Positions 21,792-25,378 of a stretch of 25,378 nt of DNA are shown here, one piece after another; position 1 is the stretch's first letter, and each line of letters starts with the position of its first letter. The notes under the pieces are model-generated. The model worked only from the letters and a program-made list of their open reading frames with translations. It was not told the DNA's origin and searched no databases. Source of the stretch: Cudoniella acicularis (lineage: Eukaryota > Ascomycota > Leotiomycetes > Helotiales > Helotiaceae); NCBI GenBank assembly GCA_013054445.1, contig JAAMPI010000805.1:1-25378 (forward strand), read 5' to 3'. Made by a program: the position numbers and the translations under genes.

Positions 21792-24700
21792 NNGTCTAGT
21801 TTAGTCTTATATCTAGCTATATACCTAAGACTCTTATATCTAGCTTTAGTTCTTAGATCGTCTCTTTAAGGTCTACTAAAACTAATAGGTTAAATATTTT
21901 CTAGCGCTTAATAAAGTAGATAAGCTTATATTTTTATAGCGCGAATTCGATTTTAAAGCGTCTAGCCTAGTTTAGATATCTTTTATAAGCTTGTTTAAAG
22001 GCTTAATAGTTTTTAGCTATTGATTTATTATATACTAGGATATTAATATTATCTATAAAGCTAACTACTATTATCTACTCTCTAATATTAGAATAGAGGT
22101 CGAGTAGTTCTAAGTTATAGAATAGAAAGAGGATTAGTAAGAGTAAGGAGCCCTAGGGGGCTCTATTCGGTATCTAGATAAGTTCTGACTTATAGTCCTA
22201 GATCTAAATTATAGTTATATAGTCTAAAAGAAATCCCTTTATCTAGCGTACTATCTATAAGAAGAAGCCCTTCTTTCTAAGTATTATAGAGCACTTAGGT
22301 AAACGTTAAGTAAACAGTACTCTATTATTTAGAATAATCGACGAAGAAGAGAAGAAGGGGAAAGGAGAAGCTATTATATATTTAACTTCTGCCCGAACCT
22401 CGCTTAGGCCTAGCGCCGTCACGTATAGAACAGGTCACGTGAACCAACTCCGTAATACTAAGAACGTTAAGAAGGTAGGTATAGTTAACTATATTAAAGG
22501 TATCTAAGATATTAAAGGATAATAAGAATATAATATTTTTTTTTAAGTTCTAGATTATATAAATTTATTTTATAAGAAGCTCTAGAGCTAAGGTAATAGA
22601 CTAGTTTCTTCTCGCCTTTATCTAGGTTTTTAAGAATAGGTTATACGTCTCTACTAGTTATTAGATCTTTTAAACTATAGACTTCTTAATAACCTTTCCT
22701 ACTATACTTAAGAGAGCGATTAGCCTTTATAACTCTATTATATTATACTTTACTTTCCCTAGCTTCTTTATCGCTAGTATATATATATCTTAGAACCTTT
22801 TTAGATAGTAACTAGAGTTCTAATAGACTATAATAAAAGAGATAATCGTTATAGCTAAAGATATTCTTATTGTCTTTAGAAATACTAATAAGATCTTATC
22901 TTATCTTAAGGCTTCTTTTATTTTCTAGCTATTAATAATAGTTATAATTTCTTTTAAGCTTATTATATATAAGAAGAGAAGAGAGGTTAGAAAGGTATTG
23001 TCTATAAAGAAGTCGTCTTTAATATTATTAAGCTCTATTCTAGACTTTAAGAAGAACTTGTTTTTTAGAATATTAGCCTTCTCTAGAAAGGTCTTAGCTA
23101 GGCCCTAGGGCGTTTCTAGGTCTAGGAGAATAAGGAGCTCTAGAAGTTTCCTANCTTTAAGTCTAGCTTATCTTATAAGTCTTTATATCTCGCTTTATAA
23201 TATATCTATATTATAGATTTCCTTTTAAAATACTTTTCTTTTCTAGTGTTTAATAAGCTTTGTTTTCTTATAACTAGCTTTTTTCTATCTTTCTTATATC
23301 TATAGATCCCTAGTGTTTTATTATCTTCTCTATTCTTATCTTTTTTCTTAAACTAAGGCCTTAATCTTATTTATCTATTATAGGCTTATCTTTTAAAAGG
23401 CCTTAGACTTTAAGACTACCTTCTTAATTAAGTCTTTTATAAAGCTTATTAGATATTCTATATAGACCTTAATTTATTCTAATAGATAAATACCTTTTAA
23501 AAGACTTTAAAGTTCTATTACTTTATTTTTAACTATTATTATATCTATCTTTTTCTAGTTAAGTCTCTCTTTTTAACCTTATTATAAGAAAAAGAAGTCT
23601 AAGGTTATAAGGATTAGCTAATAGTTAGACTCTTAGTCTAAGATATTGTCTATTATATAGGTTATTAGATAGTTAAACGCTCTTTTTATTTTAAAGATTA
23701 GGTCTAGGGTATTTTATAGGCCTTTTACTTCTTATATAATTATACCTAGAAGAATAAACAGTTATAGGCTTATATCTTCTATTATCTCGAGTAATAATTC
23801 TATAAAAAGGTAATAGATTAGGTCTTAAGGCTTATTCTATTATAGATAATATAGGTTAAAGTCTTTAAATAAGATATATTCTCTAGGTTCGCCTAGTATT
23901 TATTATAAGAAGAAGATTAGAAAGGTTTTAAAGATATATTAAGGATATTCTAGTAGTTAATTATAAACATTATAGATATTCTAGGTCTTTTCTCTTATTT
24001 AGATTTTAAGGGTATAGAAATCAGGCGAGTAGAAGTCGACTATCTAGGCTAATTAAGAGAGGTTCTTATTAATAAATATATAGGCCTTACTCTTCTTAAA
24101 GAGATATATTAGCTAGAAGCTAGATTAGCGGTAGTTATAGGTAGTAGAGATATATAGGTTAGTCTATAGTTCCTAGATAGCGATTATGTCTAAATAGCTT
24201 ATATCTAAGTCTTTAAATAGAGAGATTATCGTCTTATTCTTACTTTTCTATATATTATATTAAAAGATCCTTAGCTTTTCTATTATTAGGTACTTCGTTA
24301 GTTATTTATTAGTTCTTAGATATTATCTTAGCCCTAGGCCGCTACTATTAGGGTAAAGGGTCTTCTTAGCTTTCGTCTAGTTCTAGAGCCCTTTTTATAC
24401 CTATATATTTATATATATTAATCGTTAGGGTCGTCTCTATTAAGATAGTGTCTTAGGTTAAAAACGGGTCTATTTCTTANCTTAGGTTAATAGCCTCCTG
24501 TTTAAGTCTGTTTTATATTTAGCTTATCTCCTAGAAAGGGCTTTTCTATATTAGGGTCTAGAGGGAGAGGTAGTTATTCTCTTTAAATCTTAGGGGTCTC
24601 TAGGTATAGGCTTATCTTATCCTCTAGACTCTGTTTATACGAGTTAGGTAGTTTTTATACTAGGCGTAGTATCTTACTTTAGGACTATTATAAATAGTAT

Positions 24701-25378
24701 ACTAGTATCTACTTATATTCTCTTTCTATAGGTATTCTATTATCTTATATCTTATAGATACGTAGAAACTATACTTTATTATATTCTTATATACTTTTAT
24801 TATATAGCTATACTTATAGTATTAGAAGTATTATATAACCTAATAGTTCTTATAAAATAGCTTATAGTTATAGAGTTAATATCCTTATAGTAGGCCGTTA
24901 TCTATTAGAAGGTCTACTTATTCTAGCTCTATAACTATTACTAGAAGAAGTCTAATAGTCTAAGCGACTCGTAATATCTCTATCTTATCTTTAATTCTCT
25001 TATTCTGTTTTTAAATCTCTTAAATAGATTCTTCTTATTTATTTATATTAATCTAGGCGATTTTAACTTTATAGACTAAGATTATATATCCTCTTCTTTT
25101 AACTCTTACTCTCTTCTCTAAGACCTTAGTCTAAGATAGGTTCTTTTATAGTTCCTAGCGCTTAGCTTTACTTTTAGTCGATATAAGGATGTCTCCGCTA
25201 AAGAGTCTATATATTACGAGGATTAGGTTCCCTATATATTTCGTATTAAGGTCGTCTACGAGCTCCTTTCCGTTCCTTTGTTTTTATCCTAGTATTTCCT
25301 AGCCTCTTACTACCACGACCTCTCTCTCCTAACGGCTCGGGATTGTTATTATCTTTATAGCTACTAATATACTACTAT
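21792..25378 (-). mobile_element. Tad-like LINE (non-LTR retrotransposon) relic, runs off the window
   Basis: Read on the minus strand with many stops. Reverse transcriptase from about 22720 to 21900: IVGKVIKKSIV, TYNLFLKT, ITLALELLI, NYTYLLNVLRKKGF, then GSLLLLILFLFYNLELLDLYSN and SFIDNINILVYNKS, the degraded FVDDTNIL active site, then ARRFKIEFAL. Upstream in the element (about 24250 to 23880) is the endonuclease: LDIIAIQEL, TNLYISTTYNYR, VDFYSPDFYTLKI and NIYNVYN, as in Tad1/I-type LINEs. The RT frame is cut at 22277-22462 by a solo LTR and rejoins exactly once that and one target duplicate are removed. ORF1 should lie from about 24300 to beyond the edge; I could not read it. Changes are mostly C-to-T and G-to-A, so this copy is dead. 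Confidence 0.85.
22282..22457. mobile_element. 176-bp solo LTR, copy 2, inside the LINE
   Basis: Same length and order as copy 1 at 17164. Its ends read TATTATAG and CCGTAATA where copy 1 has TGTCATAG and CCGTGACA, as expected after RIP. It is flanked by the direct repeat CTAAG (22277-22281 and 22458-22462), a 5-bp target duplication. The LINE frame NYTYLLNV to LRKKGF is continuous across it. These facts fit a solo LTR left by recombination of an LTR retrotransposon that inserted into the LINE. Confidence 0.85.

Larger units (their letters stand above)
16930..25378. repeat. RIP-mutated repeat block
   Basis: From about 16.93 kb the DNA becomes TA-rich and loses CA and TG almost completely. 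For example 19441-19500 has neither CA nor TG. Open frames vanish. This is the hallmark of RIP, which in Pezizomycotina changes C to T in CpA of duplicated DNA. Mutation is uneven: the LTR-like copy at 17164 and the left inverted arm at 17911 are milder than their partners, so insertions differ in age or in the number of cycles undergone. The block runs off the window. Confidence 0.9.

Noticed and set aside
17164..22457. A full-length 5.3-kb LTR retrotransposon bounded by the two 176-bp repeats
   Set aside because: The right copy has its own CTAAG duplication and interrupts a continuous LINE frame, so it is an independent solo insertion.
16363..25378. CRISPR array, tRNA or rRNA genes in the repeat block
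   Set aside because: No regular short repeats with spacers, and no cloverleaf or rRNA-like sequence seen.

Overview
This is a nuclear window from a filamentous ascomycete (Pezizomycotina; a leotiomycete-like relative of the Botrytis/Sclerotinia group is my best guess, not proven). The reasons are short 47-130 nt GT-AG introns with CTAAC/CTAAT branch points, typical fungal housekeeping genes, and a right-hand third of transposon relics in which CA/TG dinucleotides are nearly gone and TA is abundant. That is the signature of repeat-induced point mutation (RIP).

Left gene-rich part (about 0.7-16.4 kb). On the minus strand, 673-2547 encodes the adenylyl cyclase-associated protein (CAP/Srv2). Divergent from it, 3026-5025 is a Mak32-like PfkB-fold gene with a single-base frameshift. 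Convergent with that, 5520-8346 (minus) is MCM3, with an MBF-type ACGCGT box upstream. A plus-strand C2H2 zinc-finger transcription factor occupies about 9386-12011. Its flank and internal gap carry six copies of a GGAGGCCAC motif and a run of hairpins. A poorly preserved small gene lies at 13506-14139 (minus). A salicylaldehyde/vanillin-type aldehyde dehydrogenase (14764-16362, minus) carries a one-base homopolymer frameshift.

Right repeat part (about 16.5 kb to the end). It holds a decayed pogo/Fot-type transposase start, a 176-bp solo-LTR-like element and a related inverted copy, a 1.4-kb element with ~300-bp inverted arms, and unresolved AT-rich DNA. It ends in a large minus-strand Tad-like LINE relic (endonuclease and reverse transcriptase recognisable, full of stops), itself interrupted by a second 176-bp solo LTR with a CTAAG target duplication. 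Scattered Ns in the LINE suggest collapsed repeat copies and draft-quality assembly.

The left genes act in unrelated core processes (actin/cAMP signalling, DNA replication, aldehyde oxidation, transcription) and do not form a cluster. No complete new system is evident. The least explained features are the GGAGGCCAC array with its hairpins at the zinc-finger gene, the alternative CAP N-terminus, and the GTCACGTG motifs that persist in RIP-mutated DNA.
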